Positions 36,601-45,015 of a DNA stretch of 64,000 nt are shown piece by piece. The notes beneath the pieces are model-generated. The model searched no databases and had not been told where the DNA came from. It saw only the letters and a program-made list of their open reading frames with translations. Location of the stretch: positions 992,001 to 1,056,000 of the forward strand of contig OZ246012.1 in the NCBI GenBank assembly GCA_965230615.1, written 5' to 3'. This DNA is from G965230615 sp965230615 (GTDB lineage Bacteria; Pseudomonadota; Gammaproteobacteria; HTCC5015). How positions within the stretch are numbered: the stretch's first letter is position 1; each line of letters begins with the position of its first letter. Both the position numbers and the translations under genes were made by a program.

Positions 36601-37602
36601 ATGAATTTTCAAAGCACTCAACTCACATATAAAATTGTGTGTATCACTATAATATTTTTCTGCATAAGCCTTTGCTGCATAAATAAAGCATCCGCTGCTC
36701 GGTACGCGTCGTTCACAATGGACAATGACCTCTTTGTCGGTAGCGACGATGGTTATACTAACGGCCTATATTATGCTTGGTATGATGTCGCGTTTGAACA
36801 GGATAGCGCTCTACAACCTGGCTTACTTGCCAAAGCAATGCAATGGTCATTACCCGACAAGGCTACTAATGCCTCCATTAATGCTTATACCATTGGGCAA
36901 GCCATGGTAACACCAGAAGACATTTCCTTAACAACACCAGACCCTAACGATCTACCCTACTCTGGTTTATTGATGCTGACTAACAGCTACTTACAAATTA
37001 ATAACCACTATGCCGATAGAATTAGTACCAGCTTAGGTATTGTCGGTCCGGCATCAGGTGCTGAAACCTCTCAAACACTGGTACATGATTTATTAGACTC
37101 GGATGAACCTATGGGCTGGGATGCACAACTAAAAAATGAGTTGGTCTTCCAGTTTACACGAGGTCGCTTATGGCGCAGCTGGGCATCTGATTCAGACCGA
37201 TATGATATTTTAACAGGCGCAGAGCTTAGTTTAGGTACTGTCGAAAGTGCGTTTTCTGGCGGCGCTTTTTTTCGTACAGGTTCAGGTTTATCACGCTCAT
37301 ACCCATCTGCATCTTTTATCTTAAGCCGCACAACTAACCCTGTTGCTATTGATGGTGGTTGGTTGGCCTATATCGGTTTTGGTGTACGCTATATTGCCAA
37401 TCAAATTTTTGTTGATGGTAATACCTTTCGTGACAGCCCTTCGGCTGACTTAGACCACTCACAATTTGGTGCCGGGGCCGGCTTTTCATACTCATGGGGG
37501 CGTTGTGCCATTACGCTTGCCTGGGAGGATTTAGGATTGCTTGAAGATCAGTTAGAGGGCACCAGCCGCTTTGGCACTGTAACGTTTATATGGCGCAAAT
37601 AA
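36601..37602 (+). CDS. LpxR-like lipid A 3'-O-deacylase, outer membrane
   Basis: 333 residues with a signal peptide ending near INKASAAR. The LpxR (DUF2219) family signs are MDNDLF near residue 40, DDGYTNGLYYAW, GIVGPASGAETSQTLVH (Ser and His of the active-site region) and GWDAQLKNEL. The family forms a 12-strand barrel that removes an acyl chain from lipid A. The alternating hydrophobic pattern and a final aromatic (FIWRK) fit an outer-membrane barrel. The ATG has no clear Shine-Dalgarno. Confidence 0.87.
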   Translation: MNFQSTQLTYKIVCITIIFFCISLCCINKASAARYASFTMDNDLFVGSDDGYTNGLYYAWYDVAFEQDSALQPGLLAKAMQWSLPDKATNASINAYTIGQAMVTPEDISLTTPDPNDLPYSGLLMLTNSYLQINNHYADRISTSLGIVGPASGAETSQTLVHDLLDSDEPMGWDAQLKNELVFQFTRGRLWRSWASDSDRYDILTGAELSLGTVESAFSGGAFFRTGSGLSRSYPSASFILSRTTNPVAIDGGWLAYIGFGVRYIANQIFVDGNTFRDSPSADLDHSQFGAGAGFSYSWGRCAITLAWEDLGLLEDQLEGTSRFGTVTFIWRK

Positions 37603-37623
37603 ATCAGCAACTGAGCTAATCGT

Positions 37624-37941
37624 TTATCTGATCTTAGGCATAAAGCCTGCTGGCTTCTTGCTTAACCAGTTAACAAACTGCTTAATTTCATCAACGGCCA
37701 ACAAGGCCTCACGACTATTATAACGCAATGCCATTTCCTGCTCGGAAAGGCATTTGTGAATAAAGCTATGGCAAGGTCGGCAGCACCATAACAGCTGCGT
37801 ATGCATAAGCTCACGATCATATAGCTTGCGAAACTTGCGCTTACGATGCACCGTGCGAGGAATTAAGTGATGCTTTGTTAAGGCCGCTACATGTCGTTGG
37901 CAAAGTTCACACTGTGAGGGTTTTACAGCTGTTGTTGGCAT
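37624..37941 (-). CDS. Small HNH-type zinc-binding protein
   Basis: 105 residues. CELCQ near residue 11 and CRPCHSFIH near 55 supply four cysteines for a zinc site, with the HNH core KHHLIPR between them and an N..H pattern at the end. HNH proteins of this size occur widely as uncharacterised housekeeping genes and in defence systems; no partner suggests the latter here. Convergent with the LpxR-like gene and divergent from dihydroorotase. Confidence 0.75.
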   Translation of the reverse strand: MPTTAVKPSQCELCQRHVAALTKHHLIPRTVHRKRKFRKLYDRELMHTQLLWCCRPCHSFIHKCLSEQEMALRYNSREALLAVDEIKQFVNWLSKKPAGFMPKIR

Positions 37942-38035
37942 GTCTGTGGGTCACCAATTTTATTGCATAGGTATTCGGCTTTAATGCAGTACGCTATAAT
38001 ACAGGATTAATTCATTATTTAGCACAAAGGCCATT

Positions 38036-39370
38036 ATGCCAACACTCTTAATCACCAATGCCACTATTATCAATGAAAATCAGCGTTTTGAGGCCGATAT
38101 TTTTATTCAAAATGGCCGGATTGAGCAAATAGGCGCTGATTTAGCACACCAACAAGCTGATCAACATATCGATGCTAGCGGAAAAGTACTTATTCCAGGC
38201 ATGATCGACGACCAGGTGCACTTCCGCGAGCCTGGGCTAACGCATAAAGGTGATATCGGCACAGAGTCACGTGCTGCCGTTGCCGGTGGTATTACCAGCT
38301 ATATGGAAATGCCTAATGTAAACCCGTTGACAATAAATCGTGCTGCACTAGAAGACAAATATCAGCTCGCCGCACAAAAGTCTCTCGCGAATCATGCGTT
38401 TTATCTTGGTGCCAGTAATGACAATATTGAAGAGATCAAGCAGCTTGACCCAAAAGCCGCTTGTGGCGTGAAAGTGTTTATGGGGGCATCTACAGGCAAT
38501 ATGCTGGTTGACAATCCCGAGAGCCTGGAACAGATTTTTGCGCACAGCCCTATTCTGATTGCCACGCACTGTGAAGACAGCCCTACAATCAGTCGCAATG
38601 AAGAAGCTGCCAGTGCCAAGTTCGGCGATGATGTACCGGTAACCGAGCACCCCATTATTCGCTCCGAAGAAGCCTGCTATATGTCTTCTTCGCTCGCTGT
38701 TGATCTGGCTAGACGACATAATAGCCGCTTACATGTATTGCACTTAACAACAGCGAAAGAACTCTCGCACTTTACCGCCGGTGACTTAAAAGACAAGCGT
38801 ATTACCGCTGAGGCCTGTGTGCATCATTTGTTTTTTAATGCCGATGATTACCCTGAAAAAGGTAATCAAATAAAGTGTAACCCGGCTATTAAGTTTGCCA
38901 ATGACCAAAGCGCATTACAGCAAGCGGTTATCGACAATGTTATTGATGTGATCGCAACTGATCATGCACCACATACCTGGGAAGAAAAACAACAGCCTTA
39001 CATACAAGCACCAGCAGGCTTACCTTTAGTGCAGCATGCGCTGTTAAGCCTATTGGAACATTATCATGCAGGCAAATTCAGCTTAGAGCTTATTGTACAA
39101 AAAACCAGTCACGCACCTGCAGAGCTGTTTAATGTTGTTGATCGCGGTTTCATTCGCGAAGGTTATTGGGCGGATCTGGTATTACTGGATATAAATAAAG
39201 CTATAACAGTGGCTAGCGACAATATTCTGTACAAATGTGGCTGGTCGCCTTTTAACGGCTATGCTTTTAAATCATCGATTGATACGACCATTATTAATGG
39301 TCAGCTTGCTTATCAAAATGGGCAAATTCTAACAGCTGAAAATGGTATGCGTTTGGCATTTGACCGCTAA
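38036..39370 (+). CDS. Dihydroorotase
   Basis: 444 residues. Catalyses ring closure of carbamoyl aspartate in pyrimidine synthesis. Metal-binding signs: DDQVHFREPG near residue 58, the carboxylated lysine in GVKVFMGASTGN near 147, THCEDS near 178, LHLTTAKE near 235, and ATDHAPH near 310 with the catalytic aspartate. The longer type-I-like form, as in several marine gammaproteobacteria and Bacteroidetes, differs from the 348-residue E. coli PyrC. The ATG follows AAAGG at 5 bases. Confidence 0.93.
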   Translation: MPTLLITNATIINENQRFEADIFIQNGRIEQIGADLAHQQADQHIDASGKVLIPGMIDDQVHFREPGLTHKGDIGTESRAAVAGGITSYMEMPNVNPLTINRAALEDKYQLAAQKSLANHAFYLGASNDNIEEIKQLDPKAACGVKVFMGASTGNMLVDNPESLEQIFAHSPILIATHCEDSPTISRNEEAASAKFGDDVPVTEHPIIRSEEACYMSSSLAVDLARRHNSRLHVLHLTTAKELSHFTAGDLKDKRITAEACVHHLFFNADDYPEKGNQIKCNPAIKFANDQSALQQAVIDNVIDVIATDHAPHTWEEKQQPYIQAPAGLPLVQHALLSLLEHYHAGKFSLELIVQKTSHAPAELFNVVDRGFIREGYWADLVLLDINKAITVASDNILYKCGWSPFNGYAFKSSIDTTIINGQLAYQNGQILTAENGMRLAFDR

Positions 39371-39382
39371 CTATCTAGTAGC

Positions 39383-39425
39383 GTAAGGCAGAAAGCTGAT
39401 AATACAGCAGCATCTTCTGCCTTAC
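39383..39425. terminator. Bidirectional hairpin between convergent genes
   Basis: A perfect 11-bp stem GTAAGGCAGAA / TTCTGCCTTAC with an inner 4-bp GCTG/CAGC stem. It lies 13 bases after the dihydroorotase stop and 18 before the PhoD stop. No T-run follows. Confidence 0.5.
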
Positions 39426-39442
39426 ATCCTATCAAAGCAACA

Positions 39443-40975
39443 CTATTCAGGCATTAATGTCTGGCTATATTTGATATTTCCATCCACATCCCGCACAGAT
39501 ACGGTGAGTACACCTTGCTCATCCACTTCAGCAAAGCCAAAGTTCATCCAAGGCCGCGCTTCTTCATAGCTTGTCACAGCATCAAAGCTTTCAGGTCCAT
39601 AAAAGAATAAACTTTCTGCGCCTAATGTATCGTCAAAATTACGGTTTGGGAATAAGCCAGCATTCATGGGGCCTGTCACAAACTCATGAAATTGAAACTC
39701 AGGCTCATCACCAAATGGTGTATAGCGAAATACTTCAGCAAAGTGCACATCTGTCGTAATAAAAATCACATTCCGCAGCTTTTGCTCTCGGATGGTATTT
39801 AAAATATTGATAGCTTCATATTCAAAACCGGTATTCTGATCAAAGTTGGCCCAACCATCCCGGCCAAGTTCGGGTGGAAAGCCGGTTGGAATAGAAATAG
39901 GCACACTCGATACAATCACTTTCCACGTCGCGGTCGACTTTTTGATCGTTTCTTGCAACCAGTGTAGCTGCTCCCGACCCAACATGGTTTTAGTTAACTC
40001 GGCATCATCCGCACGCAAGTTCGCATCACGATACTGGCGATTATCTAAAAATATCAGTTCCAAATGCTTACCCCAGCTAACGTTACGATATAAACGATCC
40101 GGTGTACGACGGAACTCACGGATAGCGTTATAGTTTAAATAAGCCTGCAAACCCATGGGTAACAGGCTTTGTCCTGCAGTATAGGGTGGATTATCGCGAG
40201 TATCCGCCAGTGGGCCAAAGTCATTGACAACTTCATGATCATCCCAAACAGAATAATAGGCTGTATTTTCTAGTAGATAGCGATAAGCATCATCTTCACG
40301 ATTATATTTCCAGTGCGCCCAAAAATCCTCTAAGGTTGCTGACTGAATGAAGTCACCTGGGACTTGCTCATTACCGTAACGCCCCGTTGCTTCACAGACA
40401 TTATCGGCATAAATCATATCGCCCAAACCAACAAAAAAATCTAGCGACAATGCATTGACCGCATTAAAAATGGGGAAACCTTCATTCGCATCTCGACAGA
40501 CATTCTGTCCAGCCACATCGCCACCCCAGCCAAATTTAACAGCCGCAGGTTTATAAAATGCAGCTGGTGTAACAAACTTACCTTGTGCAGCTTTAGCAGG
40601 TTTGGCGTAGGTGCGTTTTTTGTTTGAGAACCATACGCTATATTCATATTCAGTCTCAGGCTTAAGACCTTTAATAACAACTTTACCCGTAAAGTCGTTG
40701 TTTGCTGTTACTTTAACAACAGCAGATTTATTACGCAGATATTTATAGTAATGGCCTTTCTTCTTAGTGCTAACACTCACATGCATAAATGCTGCTTGAT
40801 TTGTTCTCGACCAAATTACAGCACTGTTTGCTTGCACATCACCTGCGGACACACCATGTGTAACAGGATAAAATTGTATATTCTTAGCTTGCACACTTAA
40901 TGGCAAACTGATGACCAGCAATACTGCAATAATAATACGTTTATACGACTGCCTATGTCTATGTAATAAGAACAT
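39443..40975 (-). CDS. PhoD-type alkaline phosphatase/phosphodiesterase, exported
   Basis: 510 residues with a signal peptide (SLPLSVQAKN). The N-terminal Fn3-like PhoD_N domain (about 35-135, GVSAGDVQANSAVIWSR) precedes the metal-binding domain with GLGDMIYADN, YYSVWDDHEVVNDFGP and FITTDVHFAEVF. PhoD enzymes release phosphate from monoesters or diesters outside the inner membrane using calcium and iron. The signal shows no twin arginine in the usual place, so export may be by Sec. GAGGAG precedes the ATG at 5 bases. No Pho box was identified. Confidence 0.92.
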   Translation of the reverse strand: MFLLHRHRQSYKRIIIAVLLVISLPLSVQAKNIQFYPVTHGVSAGDVQANSAVIWSRTNQAAFMHVSVSTKKKGHYYKYLRNKSAVVKVTANNDFTGKVVIKGLKPETEYEYSVWFSNKKRTYAKPAKAAQGKFVTPAAFYKPAAVKFGWGGDVAGQNVCRDANEGFPIFNAVNALSLDFFVGLGDMIYADNVCEATGRYGNEQVPGDFIQSATLEDFWAHWKYNREDDAYRYLLENTAYYSVWDDHEVVNDFGPLADTRDNPPYTAGQSLLPMGLQAYLNYNAIREFRRTPDRLYRNVSWGKHLELIFLDNRQYRDANLRADDAELTKTMLGREQLHWLQETIKKSTATWKVIVSSVPISIPTGFPPELGRDGWANFDQNTGFEYEAINILNTIREQKLRNVIFITTDVHFAEVFRYTPFGDEPEFQFHEFVTGPMNAGLFPNRNFDDTLGAESLFFYGPESFDAVTSYEEARPWMNFGFAEVDEQGVLTVSVRDVDGNIKYSQTLMPE

Positions 40976-41154
40976 CGCTACTCCTCACAAAGCAAATGAA
41001 TTGGGTTGGGTTGCCGTCTTGTTGACTAGAGTACATTAGGTAGCGCAGTTGACGCCTTCATGAAGATAACTTAACGCAGCGATGACAGGCTTTAAGAAAT
41101 AAGCTCCGCCAACGTTGCCATCAAATAACAAACAGGGGGTTACACTTATCTATA

Positions 41155-41185
41155 AAAAAAGGGCCTCATCAAGAAGCCCTTTTTT
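41155..41185 (-). terminator. Rho-independent terminator of the DUF2914 gene
   Basis: Stem AAAAAAGGGC / GCCCTTTTTT with an 11-base loop; the T-tract runs in both directions. It lies 27 bases past the stop of the gene at 41212. Confidence 0.8.
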
Positions 41186-41211
41186 ACACATCAAAAATAC
41201 CTCTGACACAT

Positions 41212-41751
41212 TTACTGTGACACCCCCTCAACATCAACTGCTGCAGCAGGCTCACTGGCTTCAGCAATATTATTGCTGGCGGCGTTATAACTGAAGGTTT
41301 CAGTGCTAACCACATTACCTGCACTATCGATAACAGCAATCTCCCAGCTGCCCGTCCACTCTGGCTGCAGTTGCTTGCTTGACCACACCCGCCAGCGCGG
41401 CCCACCGACATCAAAATTAACTTCTGCTTTCACTTCACCATTGTATGTCCAGCGATGCACAACGCTTTGCCCATGGAAGTCTTTTAGCTCTGTAAAAAAG
41501 AAAACTTTATTTTGCTCATTACTAATGCTGGATAGTTGATCTGTTGGCTCTCTGTGTTCAATTGCAGAGGTGATCGCTGACCGGGCAACACTACCACTTT
41601 GTGTACTTTCTGTTGTAGTCGCATTACTTGCCTGCGCTGTTGTCGCTTCTGCTGCTGTGTCAGTGCTGGCAGCTTCCGTATCTGCTTGAGCAACACCACA
41701 AACCAGTATAAACACGATACTCGGCAAGCAATACTTTATAGGATTATTCAT
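41212..41751 (-). CDS. Exported DUF2914-containing protein
   Basis: 179 residues from the second ATG (41751), which follows GGGGG at 6 bases; the first ATG (41757) is less likely. A signal peptide ends near VAQADTEA; a Thr/Ala-rich linker (30-70) leads into the DUF2914 domain (about 85-165: VFFFTELKDFHGQSVVHRWTY, GPRWRVWSSKQLQPEWTGSW). DUF2914 is a small beta domain of unknown role in proteobacterial envelope proteins. It is divergent from the first TPR gene; the CRP-type site at 41846 lies between them, 95 bases upstream of its start. Confidence 0.87.
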   Translation of the reverse strand: MNNPIKYCLPSIVFILVCGVAQADTEAASTDTAAEATTAQASNATTTESTQSGSVARSAITSAIEHREPTDQLSSISNEQNKVFFFTELKDFHGQSVVHRWTYNGEVKAEVNFDVGGPRWRVWSSKQLQPEWTGSWEIAVIDSAGNVVSTETFSYNAASNNIAEASEPAAAVDVEGVSQ

Positions 41752-41845
41752 ATACATCCCCCAGGTCTTTGTAAAAGGTCAAATTTAGGAAAAATGCTGC
41801 CATAAAGGCAACTGCTTGATAATAGACACCCCCTCTCGCAAAAAG

Positions 41846-41861
41846 TGTGAAATTAATCACA
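41846..41861. promoter_or_regulatory. Perfect CRP/Vfr-type palindrome
   Basis: TGTGA-AATTAA-TCACA, an exact match to the TGTGA-N6-TCACA consensus. It is centred about 113 bases before the ATG of the TPR gene at 41967. A possible -10 TATACT lies at 41920-41925, which would put the centre near -78 of the implied start. It could also act on the divergent DUF2914 gene. Confidence 0.7.
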
Positions 41862-41966
41862 GCTTAAGCATCATAGAATACATCTAGATTTACCGCACAG
41901 TCGCTAAAAAATCAGTTAATATACTAATACTGTAACTAAGCACTTTATTCTCCAGGGAGAGACTCG

Positions 41967-42638
41967 ATGTTGATCAAATATATTCAGACAACTGCCTTCT
42001 TGCTATGCTTGCTCAGTGTACAGAGCAGCTATGCTGCCATGGGTGGCGGCGGTGGTGGTAGTGCTGTAGGCCCCAATGCTACTGGCGGCAACCCCGGTTT
42101 ATCACCTGCTGAGTTGGCAGTCAAAAACTATAATACAGGCTTAAAAAACCGCGATAAAGCCATTGCTTTACAAGAGCGGGCAAAGTCGGCCAGTACAGAA
42201 GAAAAGCGTGCCAAACTGCTTAAAAAAGCCGATAAAAAGTTTCGCAGCTCGATTAAATATTTTAATAAATCCTTAGAAAATGTTAAGGGGTTTTACCAGG
42301 CTTACAGTAGCTTAGGTTTTGCTTATCGAAAAACCGGTGACTTACAAGCTTCATTAGAGGCATACAATAAATCACTTGCTATTAAGCCTGATTATCCACA
42401 AGCCATTGAATACCTCGCTGAAACGCATTTAGCACTCGGAGAACTTGAAAAAGTAAAAGCCGCTTATACGACCTTAGAAGAGAAGCACCCACCTGAATTC
42501 GCTGCTTTGCTTCTCACAGCCATTGAGTTTTGGCTAGTCAAACCTAATGAGTTAAATATTCCTGATGCACAGATGGATAGCTTTCGCGAATGGGCCAAAG
42601 GGCGCAAACTGAAGCAGCAGCGCACGCACGCTAATTAG
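41967..42638 (+). CDS. Exported TPR protein, paralogue 1
   Basis: 223 residues. A signal peptide ends near SSYAAM, followed by a glycine-rich stretch (GGGGGGS). A helical region (about 45-100, LLKKADKKFRSSIKYFNKSL) leads into TPR repeats (GFYQAYSSLGFAYRKTGDLQASLEAYNKSLAIKPDYPQAIEYLAETHLALGE, here described by its landmarks only). AGGGAGA stands 6 bases before the ATG. The next gene is a clear paralogue, so this is a tandem pair. Probably a periplasmic protein-protein adaptor; function unknown. Confidence 0.85.
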   Translation: MLIKYIQTTAFLLCLLSVQSSYAAMGGGGGGSAVGPNATGGNPGLSPAELAVKNYNTGLKNRDKAIALQERAKSASTEEKRAKLLKKADKKFRSSIKYFNKSLENVKGFYQAYSSLGFAYRKTGDLQASLEAYNKSLAIKPDYPQAIEYLAETHLALGELEKVKAAYTTLEEKHPPEFAALLLTAIEFWLVKPNELNIPDAQMDSFREWAKGRKLKQQRTHAN

Positions 42639-42671
42639 GCCACTATAGATCACTGCTCACCTTACAAAACC

Positions 42672-42687
42672 TGTGATATTAATCACA
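42672..42687. promoter_or_regulatory. Second perfect CRP/Vfr-type palindrome
   Basis: TGTGA-TATTAA-TCACA, centred about 189 bases before the ATG at 42869. Like the first site it is followed by a shared CATCATAG. The similarity suggests the promoter region was duplicated with the gene. Confidence 0.65.
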
Positions 42688-42868
42688 ACATCATAGGCAA
42701 GAACCTATGCAGCATACTTATTGGCTTTTAGCTGTCACCGAACCAAAAAAGCGGCTAGACCAATAAGTGTGCGCCATGTCACTTCTAATCTACAGTTTAT
42801 AAATTTGTGAATATTTGTCTTTCAATCCTGGTATATGCTGACTTATATAGCCAACGGAGGAAAAGACA

Positions 42869-43531
42869 ATGTTCAAACAATATTGCCAATACATCACTGT
42901 TTTACTTTGCCTTATTATGACACAAGGTGCCTACGCTGATTTAAGCCGTGGTGGGAATAACGGCATTAAGCTAAACACCAACAGCAGTCGGGGTGGCGCT
43001 GCAAATACCTCCCCTATTACGCTGGCCATCAAACATTACAATAGCGGCCTAAAGCAACGAGATAAAGGTCTAGCCCTCAAAGCCCAGGCTAGCAGCATAG
43101 ATGATGCTACTGATTCTGAGCGCTTGCTGAAAAAAGCGAATCGACGTTTTCAAGCAGCGATTAACTTTTATAATAAGTCGATTAAGCTCGTCGATGGCTT
43201 CCACCAGGCATATACGGGTATTGGCTTTGCACTCTATCAGCAAGGCAAGCTCGGTGATGCTGTTACAGCCTATGAACAAGCTTTGGCTATTAAAGCAGAT
43301 TACCCACAGGCGATTATTCAGCTGGCAGATGTGCACTTGGCTTTAAAAGAGTTTGATAAAGTAAAAGCCGCTTATGAGCAGCTAAAACAGCACTACCCTG
43401 CTGAATTTGCCACTGCCCTGCTTAGCAATATTAAAGCTTGGAGCCTTCAGCCAGCCAACCTAGTATCAAATGACAGTGCAACACAGGCGTTTCAGCAATG
43501 GGTGAAGACAAATAAACTGGCTGCGAACTAA
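42869..43531 (+). CDS. Exported TPR protein, paralogue 2
   Basis: 220 residues. A signal peptide ends near GAYADL. Layout as in paralogue 1: disordered Gly/Asn segment, LLKKANRRFQAAINFYNKS helix, TPR repeats (IGFALYQQGKLGDAVTAYEQ, ALAIKADYPQAI). GGAGG stands 8 bases before the ATG. Conserved pairs such as AIKADYPQAI and KVKAAY show clear common origin. Between 42716 and 42768 a 9-bp inverted repeat (ACTTATTGG/CCAATAAGT) lies in its leader. Confidence 0.85.
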   Translation: MFKQYCQYITVLLCLIMTQGAYADLSRGGNNGIKLNTNSSRGGAANTSPITLAIKHYNSGLKQRDKGLALKAQASSIDDATDSERLLKKANRRFQAAINFYNKSIKLVDGFHQAYTGIGFALYQQGKLGDAVTAYEQALAIKADYPQAIIQLADVHLALKEFDKVKAAYEQLKQHYPAEFATALLSNIKAWSLQPANLVSNDSATQAFQQWVKTNKLAAN

Positions 43532-43579
43532 CAGTGCATTTAGGAAAAACTAAAAACAATAACGGTACTAATAGTGAAA

Positions 43580-43619
43580 GCAGTAGTGGAACTTATAAAC
43601 TAACTTGTTTCACTACTGC
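43580..43619. terminator. Bidirectional hairpin between TPR paralogue 2 and purA
   Basis: A 13-bp stem with one G-T pair (GCAGTAGTGGAAC / GTTTCACTACTGC) and a 14-base loop, 48 bases past the TPR stop and 35 before the purA stop. No T-run. Confidence 0.45.
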
Positions 43620-43654
43620 AACAGCGCTACATTCTTAGTTATGCAGAGTGTTTA

Positions 43655-44947
43655 CTAAGCAAACGGATGCTGCAAAATGATATTTTCATCACGGTCAGGC
43701 CCTGTTGAGATAATATCAATAGGTGTACCAACCACTTCTTGCAACTTATCGAGATAGGCCTTGGCTTCGGCGGGTAATTGAGCATAATCGGTAATACCAA
43801 CGGTTGAATCTTGCCAACCCGGCATATCAATATAAACAGGCTCACACGTTTCAAAGGCCTCAGCACCAACAGGTGGCATATCCAATTGTTTATCGCCTGC
43901 TTTATAGCCGATACAAATGCGTAAATTTTCCAAACCATCAAGCACGTCTAACTTGGTTACACATAGGCCTGAAACACTGTTAATCTGCACCGCCCGACGT
44001 AAGGCGACAGCATCAAACCAGCCACAACGCCGTGGTCGGCCGGTTGTTGCACCAAACTCATTGCCTTTGGTCGCCAAGTGTTCGCCCATCTTATCAAACA
44101 ACTCAGTCGGAAACGGGCCTGCTCCCACACGTGTTGTATAGGCTTTGGTTATACCCAGCACATAATCCAATCCCAGTGGCCCTATGCCGCTACCTGCTGC
44201 CGCACCGCCAGCGGTTGTATTGGATGAAGTCACATAGGGATAAGTGCCATGATCAATATCCAATAATGTACCTTGCGCACCTTCGAATAAAATATTGCCG
44301 CCCGCTTTGCGTAGCGCATCAATACGGCTAGGCACATCTTCAATCAGTGGCTGTATATCTTCGACATACTGCATACAACCATCGAGTACTTCCTGGAAAT
44401 CAAATGTGTCTGCTTTAAAATAGTTCTTTAACGTAAAGTTGTGATAGTCGAGCACCTCACCTAGCTTTGATGCAAAACGTTCCCGATGCAAGAGATCGCC
44501 TATACGCAAACCACGGCGTGCAACTTTATCTTCATAAGCCGGACCAATACCACGACCCGTTGTACCAATGGCTGCTTTGCCTCTGGCTCGCTCACGCGCA
44601 AGATCCATCGCAATATGATAAGGTAAAATCAATGGGCAGGCTTCACTAATGCTTAATCGCTCACGAGCAGGAACACCCTGCTCTTCGAGCATATGAATTT
44701 CCTTGAGTAAGGCTTCTGGCGAGATAACAACACCGTTACCAATCATACACTCAACATTCTCACGCAAAATGCCTGAGGGTATTAAATGCAATACGGTTTT
44801 ACTGCCGCCAATGACTAGGGTATGGCCTGCATTATGCCCGCCTTGAAAACGTACGACTGCTGCGGCTTGATCCGTTAGCAGGTCAACAATTTTTCCTTTA
44901 CCTTCATCTCCCCACTGTGTGCCAAGCACAACAATACTCTTACTCAT
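43655..44947 (-). CDS. purA: Adenylosuccinate synthetase
   Basis: 430 residues, typical length. Joins IMP and aspartate using GTP in AMP synthesis. Seen: GTQWGDEGKGKIVDLL (P-loop and catalytic Asp), GGHNAGHT (catalytic His), GRGIGPAYEDK, FEGAQGTLLDIDHGTYPYVTSS in part, and GRPRRCGWFD. GGAG stands 7 bases before the ATG. It follows hisZ by 68 bases. Confidence 0.98.
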   Translation of the reverse strand: MSKSIVVLGTQWGDEGKGKIVDLLTDQAAAVVRFQGGHNAGHTLVIGGSKTVLHLIPSGILRENVECMIGNGVVISPEALLKEIHMLEEQGVPARERLSISEACPLILPYHIAMDLARERARGKAAIGTTGRGIGPAYEDKVARRGLRIGDLLHRERFASKLGEVLDYHNFTLKNYFKADTFDFQEVLDGCMQYVEDIQPLIEDVPSRIDALRKAGGNILFEGAQGTLLDIDHGTYPYVTSSNTTAGGAAAGSGIGPLGLDYVLGITKAYTTRVGAGPFPTELFDKMGEHLATKGNEFGATTGRPRRCGWFDAVALRRAVQINSVSGLCVTKLDVLDGLENLRICIGYKAGDKQLDMPPVGAEAFETCEPVYIDMPGWQDSTVGITDYAQLPAEAKAYLDKLQEVVGTPIDIISTGPDRDENIILQHPFA

Positions 44948-45015
44948 ACACCAACTCCGAAGACATTTTCATTATAGTCAAGCTGTTAATATTACGCTCT
45001 TGCAATAATCGTTTC

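Noticed and set aside
29358..43654. Hidden CRISPR array or classical defence island in the accessory block
   Set aside because: No regularly spaced repeats, Cas, restriction-modification or toxin-antitoxin pair; the HNH protein alone is not enough.
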